Source: Dromaius novaehollandiae (lineage: Eukaryota > Chordata > Aves > Casuariiformes > Dromaiidae). From it: a DNA stretch of 64,000 bases. The stretch covers positions 34,920,501-34,984,500 of the forward strand of contig NC_088106.1 of NCBI RefSeq assembly GCF_036370855.1, given 5' to 3'. The notes beneath the pieces are model-generated. The model made no database searches. It saw only the letters and a program-made list of their open reading frames with translations, and was not told the DNA's origin. Position numbers and translations under genes: made by a program. Positions 24,900 through 36,690 of this stretch are shown here, one piece after another (position 1 is the stretch's first letter; every line of letters begins with the position of its first letter).

Positions 24900-25700
24900 C
24901 CGCCCCCCCCCGCCCGCAGCGCTAAGTGAGTTTTGACCCTCTGGAGATTCCGTTCCTTTCCGTCCCGCCCCCGTTCCCCTTCCCGCCCTGTCTCCCTGGA
25001 AACCACCGCAGAGCCCCGAGCGGGACCCCGCGAGTCCCAGCATCGGCCCGGGGCTCCCCCGACACCGCCGCGGCCGGCTCCGGGTCAACTCTGACGCTGC
25101 CCCTGCCCCCCCCCCGACTCTCCCTGGGATCACTCCTTCCCCTCCCCGAGACGGTCCCGAGCGGACATAGGAGACTCCCCCCCGCGCTCCTCCGATCGCG
25201 CAATAGACCGCACCACAGCCCCAGCGGATCGCCTGCCTTCCCCCCCCCCCCCCGTCCTGGCGCACCCCCCTTCTTCCCCCCCAGCACCACTGCAGATCCA
25301 CTGCACCTCCTTCCTCCCCACCCAAACCCCAACGCACCCCCTTACTTCCCCCCCCTCCCCATACCACCATAGCCTCGGCGCACCCCCTTCCTCCCTCCAC
25401 CTCCATGGCCCCGGTGCACTGCTCTTTCCCAGCACGTCCTCAGCCCCCACCGCCCCAGCACACTGCCATCCCTGGCCCTGGTGCATCCTGGCTGCACTGT
25501 GCTGCACTGCCCAGGACACTCCCATCCACCGGGACCTGCAGCCCACCTCCTCCATGGGGCAGCCGCGGTGCCGGTCCCAGGCAGCAGCACTCAGCAGCAG
25601 CTCCATCGTCCGGAACCAGCCCCAGCACAAGCTTCCCCCAAATGCAGCCGCAGCCGCAGCCGCAGCCCTGGCATGTGCCTGCCCTTGCCATCAGCCCCAC
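24900..25700. other. CpG island and C-rich tract downstream of left promoter
   Basis: CpG-dense DNA (24.9-25.2 kb) merges into a C-rich, G-poor plus strand with runs of 9-13 C near 25110 and 25238-25250, prone to G-quadruplex formation on the other strand. Long frames on both strands are due to composition. A short minus-strand frame starting at 25606 is conserved with 53300 in the right arm (see that entry). Confidence 0.6.
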
Positions 25701-26664
25701 CTGTGGCTTGTCCTGCCTGTCCCAGCCACAGGGCCCCACCTGGGGCCTGTCCTGTCACCCAGCTCCACCTGGCATTCAGCCCAGCCCCAGGGCCTGCAGC
25801 TGCAGCCCTGCAGGAACTGGGGAGAGGGAATAGCCATCAGCCCCATCAGGGACAGCAGAGGCACCCCCACTCCTGAGAGCAGCTTGCTGAAAGCTGAAGG
25901 GAGAGCCCTGGGGCGTAGAGAGAGGAAAAGGGGAGTATGCAGAGGACAAGAGAACAAAGGGAGAGCTCTGGGTGCAACAAAAGTAGAAAAAGGCAATGAC
26001 AGAGCAAACAGAGTGACTCTGGGGGCACCACCAAGAAGCACCCAGAAAACTCTGGGACAGGAGAGAAAGCTAAACAGAGAACTTTGTGGCATGCTGCAGA
26101 ACAACCACAGGGCCCACCAAAAGGCACACAGAGGCCTTGGGGGCAACCCAAAATGTGAATTGAGGGGTCTTGAGGGCATCAGAGGGCAAATGCAGGGCTC
26201 TGGGGCAAAGCAAAATACAAATGAAGGGCCTTAGTGCACACCAGAGGGGTCATAAGGCATGTCACAGGGCTCAGTGCAGCTGACAGGATGATGCCTGCAG
26301 GCTCCCTCCATCCCCATGGAAACTCTTTCCCCACTCCTGGCACGCAGGCCCTGGCCCCAGACCCACAAGGGACACTGGGGAGTGATGAAAGCAAATCCAG
26401 AAGCAGTCTGGGGACCTCACGCAGCCCTGCAGGGGCCCTGGCTGCCCCCACAATGATGGGAAACACCCCCAAGAGCCCAGGCAACGCAAGGGAAATTCCC
26501 CACAGCTCTGGGAACAGCACTGGGTTCCCTGGGAAGCACAGGCACTCCAAAGTACAAGGGACTCGGGGACCAGCTCCCAGCCCTGGACACAATGCATAAC
26601 CTCCTCCCCTGGGCATCACCAACAGCAGGAACCACAGACATGAGTGCAAAGAATAAAGCAACTG

Positions 26665-26670
26665 TTTATT
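26665..26670 (-). terminator. AATAAA signal in a near-palindrome (left arm)
   Basis: Minus-strand AATAAA with a plus-strand AATAAA only 14 bp away (GAATAAAGCAACTGTTTATT), so hexamers face both ways. It is conserved at 52225-52243 in the right arm. It follows an acceptor-like TTGTTTCTGCGCAG on the minus strand. Confidence 0.5.
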
Positions 26671-27722
26671 GCTTTACTGCGCAGAAACAATAGCTGGAAG
26701 CAAGTCTGCCATGGAGCTCAGTGTCAGCATGCTTCCCCTTACCTGCGATGCCTGAAGAGTCATCACCACGCCAGCGTCCATCCGTCCGTCGGGGAAGGGT
26801 CAGCTCCTGCCGCTGCCCTTGACGTGGCAGGTGTCTGAGTAGCCGACAGCCTACTCCTCTGCTTTTTCCTTCAGGGATAGGATTCATCTCAGAGATGAGA
26901 GGAAAATGCCTGATCCCACCTGTCTGCACTTCTGCCCTACCCCAGACTAGAGCCCTGCAAGACACTTCCACAGCTCTCAGCTCACCTGTCACATTGCCAG
27001 TCTCAGTGTGACGGGCCTGCGCCATATCAAATCCAGAACTCAGGTCAGTGCGCAGAGCTGAACGCTGGGTACAGGGGAACGTTACAAACCCCATACAAGG
27101 GTTTGCAGCCTGCTGCTTAGGCTTCAGGGCTTACAGTGTATTATCTAAGGATTTAGCCCTTCTCATTTCTCAGCAAGTCATAAGCCCTGAATGCTAAGTG
27201 ACAAACCGCAAGCCTCGGAACCCCAGTGGTTGCTGAGGCTTTAAAATTTATGGATGAGGTTGGATTTTAAATTCTGCGCCCCGATCACTACATGAGCAAA
27301 CTGTAAACGCTGACTGATAAAGACTGAGCCCCACAAAAGAAAGTAATAAACTGTAACTCCAGAGTGAGAGACTCTCAACAACAAACTAAACAATAAACCT
27401 TAAGTGAAAAACTCCAAACCCTCAGCTTAAACAACAAGCATCAGAGCACCCAAAGCTCTTTCCAGAGCCTGGAAACAGTCAGGAGAAGCCAAGGAGTTTT
27501 GCCCACAGCTTAGGAAGTTTTCCCTTCCTTTAGAAGTACAGCAGAACGGAAAGACACACACCAGAATCATGTTACAGTTGCTGTTTAGAGGCTCGGTTTT
27601 AGCCACCATTCAAATGTGAGCACGTGCAAGCGTCACTCCATGGGACTGCACTAAGCTGCACTTGCACTGGACCTACCTGAAAGCCTGCAAGCACTAATTC
27701 AACTCCGGGTCAGACAATTAGT

Positions 27723-28310
27723 ATGTTTGGTCCTCTCAGCTCCGTGGGCAAACAGCCACGGCCAGCGGCACCAGTGACCACACCTAGGGGGACAACCGCC
27801 TTGCACCTCCCAGCCCCGCTCGTGTACGATGTGGCCCAGGACTTAGCTGTGTCCACGCTGCAAGTCAGAGCTCATCCTCCACAGCCGGCTGCGCATCTCC
27901 GCAGAGATCCCAGCTGTGACGAGGCTCCTTCGACTGCCCAACTGGGCTTCGGCACCTGCAAAGAGGCCACAGCGGTTACTGAGAGACCAGGCAAATGCAC
28001 AGCCCTCCTACTAGAACTGCTTCCTAGTGCAAGGCCCGTGATTGTTCCCACAGTCGCGACCGACCCTCCGTGCTGCTTCTGTCACCCTCTCTGGCACTGT
28101 TTCATCGCAAAGATGTCAGAGCGGCTCTCACGGACAGGCAGGCTTGCTCAGGCACCCGGCCACCTCCAGCCTTCGCTAGATGATCCTCTGCAGGGAAACT
28201 CTGCCTCTGACAGACACTCTCAGAAAGCACTGTCCAGCCAAGGCAGGACAAAAACTGAGGCCTCCAAAACCTCCAAACTCCAGAGAGACGGAGCTAATGG
28301 ATTACGGTAG
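27723..28310 (+). CDS. Unrecognised ORF, 195 codons, disrupted in the right arm
   Basis: An open frame in the unique part of the left arm. The product is Pro/Ala/Ser/Thr-rich with a Cys-containing middle (about residues 110-130). It has no signal peptide or domain I recognise. The right-arm copy (minus strand, about 50530-49940) is broken: a small deletion creates a stop after about 20 codons, and another stop separates the segment at 50230-50457 from the one at 49928-50143. It may be a chance frame; one intact copy of two gives little support. Confidence 0.15.
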   Translation: MFGPLSSVGKQPRPAAPVTTPRGTTALHLPAPLVYDVAQDLAVSTLQVRAHPPQPAAHLRRDPSCDEAPSTAQLGFGTCKEATAVTERPGKCTALLLELLPSARPVIVPTVATDPPCCFCHPLWHCFIAKMSERLSRTGRLAQAPGHLQPSLDDPLQGNSASDRHSQKALSSQGRTKTEASKTSKLQRDGANGLR

Positions 28311-29883
28311 GTTGTGGTTTTGCTGTGTACTCTGGTGCTGTTGCTCATACACACATAACCCCATTTCTCTGCTATAGCAAAACTACTTTTGTAGCTGGCT
28401 CCTAAAAGAAACCGTAACTTGTGACAGCAAAAATCCCATCTGAGGGCGGTGGTAACCGGTAGCTCTTCGCGGCAGCATATAGTCATTCCCCGAGGTTCTG
28501 AACGCCTAGGATTAACAAAATTTATAAATACAAAAATACTGCCGCTACAGGGTGTAAAGCCAAGCTAAGATTTCTGCAACCAAAAAAGAAAAACCTCTTC
28601 GTGTCTGACAGAACGAGCCGTACGCACCAGCGCCTATAGCTCAAGCGACCCCTCCCGGGCAACATTCTTCTGGCAGGCTGCGGATCCGAACTCCTCCCGT
28701 CTTGCCTAAGAGTCTCCGTTGGGACACAACAACTTTGCCAGCCAGTGCCTGTTGATGGAGGCAGAGTAAAATCCATTGCCCTGCAAAAGTACAGAGCAAA
28801 GAAAGACAGAGAGGGAAAAAAAAAAAATCAAAGCTCTGCAGAAAACTGTAAGAATCCAAAGTTGTTTGTAAGCACAAAAGCGGACCTAATACGCACATGA
28901 GCAAGGTAAACGAGACTACGCAAGCCACGAATACCGCTTCCCCCAGCCCCTGGTTTGGAAGCTACGGCGACAGTCGGGCTTGCTGTGACAGGGAAGTTAG
29001 ACTAAGCAGCCGCCAGAGATTAATCTTTCAGAAATCTTCTGCGTCCACATTTTTGGCACAACCGTGTTCTGCCCCTCCGTCCATTCAGACGCACGCGAGA
29101 AGATCCACTGCTTGTAACACTTGCACAGTAACCACCCCTCTGCCCCCGCTTGTTAAGATTAGCACCCACTGTGCCACTTGGATAGATGATACTCTGCTGT
29201 CTCTTCATTTCCCTGATTTTACTACTTTAGAAGGAACTGAACAGATTGGATTGCCCCTGTGCGATCAAAGCTAAAAGTCTCAAAGACGGTTATCAGCCCA
29301 GATTGCTGCTAAACAGTCTTTCTCACAGCCGAAGAATTTTTGTTCCGGCCCCAAAGGGGACGTAAGGGTGAGGCTAGTGGCACTCACTTTCCTTTACCGC
29401 CATTTTCTAGTGGTGCTGCTCCCATGGAGTCAGCAGATGTGGAAAGCATTACTGAAAAAAGCTTTCCTTGTCCTGGGAATTAGAGGGCAGGAGGTTTTAC
29501 AGCCACTTCTCCCAGTTTAGTGAAAGCAGCATCACGTTCCTCGTCCCAGCTCCATTCATGACTCCCTCCCAGTACTTTCCACCACCGTCTGCTGATACCG
29601 GCAAAGCCACGTTAATGCTGCTGGAGGAATTTAATCTCCTAAAATTGCTCCAAGTTGGAACTGATGAGAAGAAGCCTTAATTCCACAAGGCTTTAACCTT
29701 TCTTCTATCCACCGTCTTCCTGTTTCCCCAAATACCATTGCCAAGTAACTAACCCGGGGCTCGCACTCATCGAGCATTCCTGAAATTGATCTCTTAGTTT
29801 TACACTTCAGACACCTCTCTCTCTCTCTCCTCTCTCTCGCTTCCTCTTCAGTAAATCTGGTCACTTGACTACCATTCCCCTAA

Positions 29884-30590
29884 GATAATAATTTGCTGTC
29901 TCGCAGCTCTTAGAAGTATGATGCTTCACAGACATGTAAAGTCAGACACAGAGATGAATGTACGCAGCACACGTCTTGTAACGTGTACAGACCTTCTGTT
30001 ATATGTTGGTGATCTATTATTCGGATCACTATTAATGGCGATCCCTCCTCGCCAGGAGGAATGGGCTTTCCCTTTTTCTGGCAGAGGGAGACAGCTTTCA
30101 CTTGGCTCCATTTGATTTTAATACTTCAGCTTGCTTATATTCATATATAGTCTCTTCAACTTCAGCCGTGGCAATTAATCTAAAAAAGTAAGCATTCTAT
30201 CTTTCCCTTTCCATATATGCATGTACGGTAACAAAACAAAATAGAAACAACCAAAGCAAAACTAAGGGCAGATACAGTTAACAATAGCCACAGGGTAGGA
30301 ACGGGTTACTCAGTCCTCAGCACTGCCTCTGGGAGGCCGAAATAACTACTAACAGTCATTAGCGATAGTTACCTTAGTTACCCGTGCCAGAACGCCTCCT
30401 CCTGTAGCAGTTCCTGGCAATATCGAGGGGCCGCTGCATTTTGGCTTGTTTCATCCCGTCCCTTAGGTATTAACCACAAGAAAACGCTTGTCCATCTCTT
30501 CTCTTCATCAGCATTTGCTGTCCTTGGTGCCATCTCTGTAAGAAAGCAATAAACTCACGTTTTACTTCCAGTGAAACACACAGAATTATG
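29884..30590. other. Spacer start, possible degraded retroelement
   Basis: Unique-looking DNA next to the left arm's inner end. A short frame at 29918-30115 contains a YVGD-like string that loosely recalls a reverse-transcriptase active site, but the flanking residues give no support. An AATAAA lies near 30549. Nothing firm can be assigned. Confidence 0.2.
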
Positions 30591-30592
30591 CA

Positions 30593-30662
30593 CGTTTTTT
30601 TCTCTTTACCGTGCTCCTTTTTTTTTCCCCCCTCTTTTTTTTCTTTTCTTCTTCTTTTCCTT
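30593..30662. repeat. Polypyrimidine tract
   Basis: About 70 bp, almost entirely C and T on the plus strand, with T and C runs. It is capable of triplex (H-DNA) structure or could act as a splice-type pyrimidine tract. Confidence 0.7.
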
Positions 30663-31645
30663 AAGGGAAAGGTCTTAATACAGCACTTTGCATCATACGT
30701 TACAGGGTAAACAGTCTGGAAACGTTACACACAGCAATTAGGGCTAGGTTATTGGGTAGGCGGGCATGTTGCCTAATACCCACCTAACGCCATCTTCCGT
30801 GAAACCTTATTTTTATTCTGCTTCAGTATTACTGTTATTGTTCTCAGACCCTTGTAGACGCGCACTTAACCGACAACTCTCTCTGTCTTTAACTATGTGG
30901 AAGAAAGATAGCCCTCGATTTGCCTGTCTCCGTTTCAAACCTATTACCTTTTCAATACAGCTTCTAGCTTCCTCTTATGCTCAGATGCTGGCCTCACAGG
31001 CGACAACCAAAATGAACCACCGGATCCCGAGGTCTTGCTGCTTCTCTTCGAGATGTCCCCCTTCGGTGGGCTACCCTGCCAAACAAACCAAAAAGACTGC
31101 CGAGGCCGCGAGGGTATCAGGTATTTGGACCACTTCTCCGAGGCTTTCGGGGTGACTGACGTCACCGCTTCGCTTCACGCTACTCACAGCTACCTTCATC
31201 TATTACTTAGGGCTAAACCTGTTCCTATTTGCAGAGGGGCTTGTTGCTTGTTTAAACTCACCATATAGTCCATAACCTGCTCTGCATGCTCCCTAGTCCC
31301 TTCTGCTTTTGCAACACTTGTGGTAATTCAAGGCGGTAATTAAGAGTCCCCATTGTCCCATAGGCTGGAGCAAGACATTGCTGCTGCTCTGAGGAGGTGC
31401 CTAAAAGCCACACTGTTTTCTCTAGCATCACTGGGGCTTCCCAGAGCCCATCGGTGTTCTCGTTGGCTTTTCCTGAGCCTTTTAGGTTTTTAAGGCTATT
31501 CCTTAGCCCGCCATTTCATGGCAATGTTCTCCTTAAGCACTGCGCACAGCACAATTATCCCAGATCAGCCACATCGTGCACATACAGAGGCTTCTGAGAG
31601 TCAGCTCAGAAGAAAAGAGAGAAAAATCTCTTTGTCATCTGCGCA
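30663..31645. other. No gene recognised; possible old retroelement traces
   Basis: Short frames on both strands (plus 30766-31155 and minus 30944-31165). The minus-strand peptides are basic and hydrophilic and vaguely gag-like, without a diagnostic motif. Confidence 0.2.
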
Positions 31646-31649
31646 TCCA

Positions 31650-33330
31650 CCCGTCAACACTCTTCACCAGGAAGTGCTGTAAGTTCCTGTTTCTCTAAAG
31701 CGGGACTGAGTCGAGGCGGAGACGCAGATCGCACCCCATCTTTGTTAGAACGCCTCACTGCTGCGGGGACTGGGTCTGGGAGCAGTTTGAGGAACGTCTG
31801 GGGCCCTGGACAGAGTGCAGGGGAAGGTCTGGAGTCAGTGACAACGTCGTGGCACGGCTCGGAGGCGTTTTGGGGCCTGTGGGGGCGTTGGGGCAGGATT
31901 TGTGGGTGGTGTAATGGCTTTGGGGGGGTGGTTGCAGGAAGGGTGGGACTCTGTGGGGCCCTCAGGGTGGGGGTGCCATCCCAGATGCGTAGTGAGTGCA
32001 TAGGGGTGCCCCACGTGGCTGTCAGCTCGGCGGGAGGAGCCACCGGTTTCCCACCCCACCAAGCAGGGGGGTGGCGTGGGGGGGCGGGGGAGGAGGTGGA
32101 GGGAACTATGAGCTCGCAGAGAACGCCAGAGGAGGCAGCAGGGAACTCACCAAGGGCCCCGCATCCCAGAAGAGCTGCGAAGGACCCCACGTCCAAGCCG
32201 AGAGGAGGCATCAGGCTGCCGTGCCGCTGCTGGAGACATCCAGACCCCCACGCAGACACCCCCCCCCACACACTCCTCCAGGCTGCGTCCGCAGGGGCGA
32301 GCACACGCCCCGGCCCGCGCTGGGGAGGAACTGGGGCCCTACAGGCGACACACGCAAAAGGGAGAGTCAGAGCCACGCTCCGGCAGACCCGGCGCGGCGC
32401 GACGCCGGGCCCGACCCCCCCCCCGCCCCGCCCAACCCCGCCCCGCCGCCTCCACGCAGCGACGGCCCCGGCTGGCAGGACACAGCCCAACACCCGCGGC
32501 CACCCGAAGGCACACGCTCGCCTCACCAGGGCCCCCACATGCTCGACTCCAGGCAGCCCCTGCCTTCGCCCGCCGCCGTCCAGCGAAAACACCCGCCCTG
32601 CTCGCCGCCATCTTGCGAGCCGCCGCACCGTGCATGCGCCGGCCGCCCAGGGCGCGCGCCGCCGCACCGCGCGTGCGCCGCCCAGGACAGCGCTGGGGGA
32701 GCCGGAGGGGCGGGGGAGCGGAGCGCGAGGCAGGCGAGACCCGCAATGGCGCCTCCGCGTGGTCGCAGCGCGGCGCTGCAGCCGGCCGGCTCCCGCGGGC
32801 GAACCGCAGCCCGCCGCGCCACCCCGGCGCTCAGGCCGAGCAGCGAGCGCCCCGAGGCTGCTTCTGCCCGCGCCCGAGAGAGCGGCGGGGATCAGCGAGC
32901 AGGCGCTGGGGCTGCCTCGGGGAGAGAGTGCCGCGGAGCAGCTCCGAGACGGCACTGCCCGTCCCCGCGCCCCCAGGAAGCACCGAGAAGGAAAAGCCCT
33001 CTCGGGAAAAGCGCTCCCGGTCCGTGAGCACCGGGCAGGGGGCACGAGCGCGGCCCCTTCGCTTACCCGTCCCCGAGAGAGCGGAGAGTAGCGGCGAACA
33101 CGGCGACTGGCAGCGCGCACGTGTGCGCCGGCTGCCTGCAACGGTCTTCGTACGCAGCGGTGGCCGCCGGCGGCTGCAGTGCTGCGTTGTCGACACGCGA
33201 GGGCAGCCGTGAGCGCGCCGGAACGCAATGCGCATGTGCTTCCCCCCCCCCCCCCCCCCCCCCCCGGTGTGCAGTGCCGCTTTCCAGACACGCGATGGCA
33301 GCAAGGAGCGGGGCGCAGCGCTTTCATTTT
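31650..33330. promoter_or_regulatory. CpG-island promoter in the spacer
   Basis: 1.7 kb of CpG-dense DNA. Motif matches include a YY1-type GCCGCCATCTTG at 32604-32615, and NRF1-type GC-rich half sites at 32631-32640 (TGCATGCGCC), 32669-32680 and 33227-33239 (TGCGCATG core). A run of about 24 C ends the island (33242-33265). Overlapping long frames (minus 31654-33327, 557 codons; plus 31742-33091 and 31996-33027) are expected from stop-poor CpG-rich sequence and show no domain. It is probably the start of a ubiquitously expressed transcript whose identity is unknown. Confidence 0.6.
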
Positions 33331-34010
33331 CCCCTTGCAAAATACTCGCTAGACAAAAGTGGCTTGGGCTCCTCCCTGTCGCTTACCTGGCTTGATTACT
33401 ACAGCTATCAGGAACCGAAGTGCATAGCCTTCTAGCAAAGGGAATGACTCTCTTTTAAAAACTTCCCCTGATTCCCCAGAATTGTCACTGCTTTGGATCA
33501 GTAGCCAGCTTCTTCCAACCCAGCCGCAAGAAACATTTTGCCTTCCAGGCAGAACTTTCTGCTCCCTGGGGGGTCCAAAGGAAACCCGTCATTCACTACT
33601 GTCTGTCAAAACGTATTGGAAGCTCTCAAATACAGGACAAGACACCTTCTCTAAGGAAGCTGACTACTAGGTCTGCTTCATGGCAGCTTTTCCCCAGTAT
33701 CAAGGTCCACTCAATAAACAAAATAGTCCGAGAAATGTTTTAATCTGCTCCAAGTGCTTTCGTAGAAGAGAACAACATCAAAATGAGGTGGTATTGCATT
33801 TAGTCTCCACTACACGTGCTACCCCAACACCATGGACTTGCTTTAAAGGATCAGTGATGTACGCAGTCTGGCAGTAATTAATATTCACAGAATGAATACG
33901 CACTTGATCAAGTACGAGTGTTCATAAAAAGCTTTGCCAGTGCGTCGCTAGGTAACAAACCTAGACAAGCAGCTATTTGCCCTGATCCTTCAGCTTACAT
34001 TTCTTCTGCC
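33330..34010. other. No gene recognised
   Basis: Moderate-GC DNA between the CpG island and the third promoter copy. Short frames only (33482-33670 and 33680-33877). Confidence 0.5.
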
Positions 34011-35215
34011 GGATATAGTCAAACGTACCTGAACGCAGTGGCCTTGTGAGGCAGTGACACGGTGTCCGTGGGGTGGCTGTTCCAGGGTCTCTCCGGCTGT
34101 TCCAGGGTCCTCGGACAGCAACGGTGCTGGTCGACTTTCCCTTGTGCTGCACAGCAGGACAGCTCCACACCGTGCCCTCCCAGCACCGCTGCTCCTCCCG
34201 GCAGCTGCCTAACTGGCCCCAATCCTGAGCAAAGCTACGACTCCCAGGAGCCCGCAGCACCCCTCCTACTCTTCCCGCCCTCCCCATTTCCAAGAGGGAC
34301 AGCCCCAGCCCCCGGGGACAACCCTGCCTGGTCACGCTGCTGTCCGAAAAGCGGATTCGTTGCCCGCTGTGCACTAAGCCAATAATGACACGCTCAGGAG
34401 AGACATTTGCTTATTTATTTCAGAGTTGTGCAAGCCTGGCTGCTCGGTGTTTTCCCCATAAATCAAGTGCAACCCCCCCCCCCCCCCCCCAAGGCTTTCC
34501 GAGTAGCATTTATACAAGTTGCAAGGTCTGCAACTTTCCCTCTTACACCGGTTGGTTAGTGATTTACATACAATTATAATATTGCTTACACACCATTTTA
34601 CGACTACGCATGCTCAGGGGAGGGGTCTTCACCCAGGCGCGGGTCTTTCTGACCTACGGGCGTGATTTTCTTGTATTATAATGAGGACAGTTCAGTTAGG
34701 GGATACCTTGAATTCCTTTGCTAAATTAGCAACGTCTACATAGAAAACAAAACATTTTGATTTACTGTTTCTTTAAGGCTTTAGCAGTTCTAGGATGGCC
34801 TTGATTAAAGAATTATTTCCTCCCAGGAAATTGAGAGAGAAAGAGAGAGAGGTTCTCCTCATCTGCCTAGTTTAAACAGCAGGAACACTCTTTCTGAGCT
34901 TCCAAGGTTGTCTTGCAACACCATCGGAGATGGAAAACGCTTCCTGCCCTGTACCGGGGAAAAACAGGGATGTTCCACTGTCCCCCGTGACCTGTGGAGA
35001 CTCAGGCGTGAGTGACACACGTCCAGTAAGGAACAGACCCAGCGGGCCACTGCTGCAGGGCTGAGAAGGCACCGGCCCCTGGCACTACAGCTCCTGGCCT
35101 GCCACGCAGCCGGCTGGTGGGAACCCCGCTGGCAGGGACCTGCCGCCCCCCCCTCCCCCCCGGGGCCACCTCGAGAGGCGCAGCATGGTCACCCAGTAGC
35201 CCCGTCTGAGAAGAC
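34010..35215. promoter_or_regulatory. Third paralogous promoter copy, split by an LTR
   Basis: 34010-34336 matches left-arm 24130-24456, and 34921-35210 matches 24456-24755, in the same orientation. The LTR at 34341-34920 sits between them. ZNF143-like motifs are kept weakly (GCTACGACTCCCAGGAGCCC at about 34235, CACTACAGCTCCTGGCCTGCC at about 35083, GACTACACG at about 35211). The three tandem units are not preserved. The module ends just before an ATG at 35239. Confidence 0.7.
34341..34920 (-). mobile_element. Solo LTR inserted in the third promoter copy
   Basis: A 580-bp insertion relative to both arm copies. It begins TGTCCGAAAAGCGG and ends TCTTGCAACA, so on the minus strand it has LTR-like TGT...ACA ends. 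Minus-strand signals are a TATAAA near 34508-34513 and overlapping AATAAA at about 34414-34423. A C-run of about 19 lies near 34472-34490. The first 110 bp match the LTR at 18206. A clean target-site duplication is not evident, so the exact edges may shift by a few bases. No internal retroviral genes are attached. Confidence 0.75.
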
Positions 35216-35238
35216 TACACGTTTTGGTGGTCGCCATC

Positions 35239-35369
35239 ATGGTGCCTCCCAGGTTTCCCCATTGGCCTGTCGTCCTGGTCGGCTTTGGCTTCTGGCAGCT
35301 CGCCATCAGGGACTGCAATGACATGCGGTTCCCCATGTTGAGCAAAGGGGGATGTGGGGAGGAGGGGGG
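35239..35369 (+). CDS. Candidate first coding exon
   Basis: The ATG lies in a good Kozak context (GCCATCATGG) directly downstream of the third promoter copy. About 43 codons are open. Residues 8-23 form a hydrophobic stretch rich in Val, Leu, Phe and Trp (WPVVLVGFGFWQLAI), followed by a charged RDCNDMRF segment. A possible donor (gtaggg) follows; otherwise the frame ends at a TAG at 35371. It could be a small membrane or mitochondrial-type protein start, or chance. The connection to exons further right is inferred. Confidence 0.25.
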
Positions 35370-35629
35370 GTAGGGGTCCCTCTGAGCAGGGCCCCACACC
35401 TGGGGTCACAGGACATGCTGCCTCAGGGGCAGTTGGTGGCCCTGGCACTGCCAGCAACCCTGCCATTCCCCATGTGGCACCGCACGGCTCTCGCGCCCCA
35501 TGTGCTGCCCCATGGCAGCCCTGTTATGCTGCACACTGCCCCATGAGAGCCCCGTTGCCCTGCATACTGTCCCATGGCGCCCCGTCACCCCACAAGGTGC
35601 CTCACAAGAGGCCTCGTCACCGTTGCCTC

Positions 35630-36620
35630 ATCCCATCTGTGTAAGAGGAGCACGCTGGGGCCAGGCACAGCGCCAGCATGTCCCACTGTGCTGAGGAAGG
35701 GCTGGGGAGTGGGGAGATGGGCAGCTTTGGGGGCATGGCAGAGCCCTGAGGGGAGAGTGGGGAACCCATGCTACCTAGCCACATGGGGTGGGAGCCACAG
35801 TGCCAGTGCCAGGCGCTGCAGAAAATGGGAGTAACTAGTGGGTCTCTACCCACTTCTGGAGCTAAGGTGAGGATTAAGTCAGAACATTCTACATCTGGAG
35901 CAAAGGAGTGGGCTAAATCAGAATGTTTTAGGGTAAACCCTGCCCAGCGCTTTGGGGCAGTGAGCAGGTTTATTTCCAGCCTTCCCCATGTGCCGAGACT
36001 GTAATTCTCTTTCTTCTCTGAAAGTGCCATAAAAGGCTCTTCTGAGCCACTGATGTGGCAATTTCTAATTTTGCAGACACTGGAGCCATGCAGGATGTGG
36101 CTCCCAGCCCACAAACCCAGCGTGAAGAACGTAAGTGCTGCTTGCGGGCCCCACGTCCTCACATCTGGCCTGCTCTCCTCCCAGGCAGAGCTTGGCCGGA
36201 GCTTGAGCTTGTCTCTGCAGTGACGGGGGCCCCTGTGGGGCACCGAGCTGCTGCTCCCCAAAGCAACATCCTGTCTGCGTAAGAGGAGCGGGCTGGGGCA
36301 AGGCATCGGGACAGCAGGTCCCCGCTGCAACTCCAAAAGGGCTCAGGGAGTGGAGGGAAGGGAGGCACTGGGGGTCCCACAACCCCTGGGGGGGGTCATG
36401 GACCTGTGAGCCCCAGCCATGTGGGGTGGGAGCCACGGTACTGGGTGTTGCTGGAGGATGGGGGGTTGCTGATAGGTCTGGACTCACTCCTGGAGCAAAG
36501 GGTTGGGCTGGAGCAGGGTGTTTTCGGGGTGGTCCTCAACCCCACTGCCTTGGTTGGTGAGCAGATTTTTGTCCAGCCTTCCCTATGGGCAGAGGTCAAT
36601 AGCCAATACAAAAGGAGGGT
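35630..36620. repeat. Local duplication of exon-intron unit (~640 bp period)
   Basis: 35630-36005 and 36270-36620 are diverged copies sharing TGTAAGAGGAGC/CGTAAGAGGAGC, CATGGGGTGGGAGCCAC, CTGGAGCAAAGG and CAGCCTTCCC(C/T)ATG landmarks in the same order. Both start at a donor-like GTAAGAG, so the copied unit looks mainly intronic. Confidence 0.7.
36077..36130 (+). CDS. Candidate 54-bp exon (first of a similar pair)
   Basis: Bounded by a strong acceptor (ATTTCTAATTTTGCAG) and donor (gtaagt). It is 54 bp and resembles the exon-like segment at 37394-37447, also 54 bp: both encode PSPQ followed by a polar tail in one frame, and a TL...PA.K.S..N pattern in another. A following exon-like segment at 36185-36278 (acceptor CTCTCCTCCCAG, donor gtaaga) is open in the PSPQ frame. 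This may be an exon duplicated together with the surrounding unit. Confidence 0.35.
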
Positions 36621-36690
36621 TTCACTCCCTTCTCCCCCACCCGCAAGCAGCACATCGGCACCCCAAGGATGACTGTCCCCATGCAAGTAG

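Larger units (their letters stand above)
22070..29883. repeat. Inverted duplication, left arm
   Basis: This 7.8-kb segment reappears as reverse complement at 45653-56730. Matching landmarks run in opposite order: minisatellite (22.1-23.2 vs 55.7-56.7 kb), AATAAA (23621 vs 55172), ZNF143-type promoter (24.6-24.9 vs 54.0-54.3 kb), CpG island (25 vs 53.9 kb), second AATAAA (26665 vs 52225), and a unique region (27.7-29.88 vs 45.65-50.6 kb). By eye, similarity ranges from about 85% in the inner part to well over 90% around 26.7-27.1 kb. The inner end is at about 29883, where GAATGGTAGTCAAGTGACC-type sequence (minus strand) stops matching. Confidence 0.92.

Noticed and set aside
24459..25406. 315-codon minus-strand frame and its right-arm mirror (53179-54117)
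   Set aside because: Gly/Arg/Trp-rich product of G-rich promoter and CpG-island DNA. The frames differ between arms and no family is seen.
29960..30110. Reverse-transcriptase-like YVGD string
   Set aside because: Only a few residues match. Neither flank shows RT motifs.
31654..33327. 557-codon minus-strand frame and overlapping plus-strand frames of 449 and 343 codons
   Set aside because: All lie in a CpG island, where stops are rare in every frame. The products are low-complexity Ala/Arg/Gly/Pro with no domain or splice logic.
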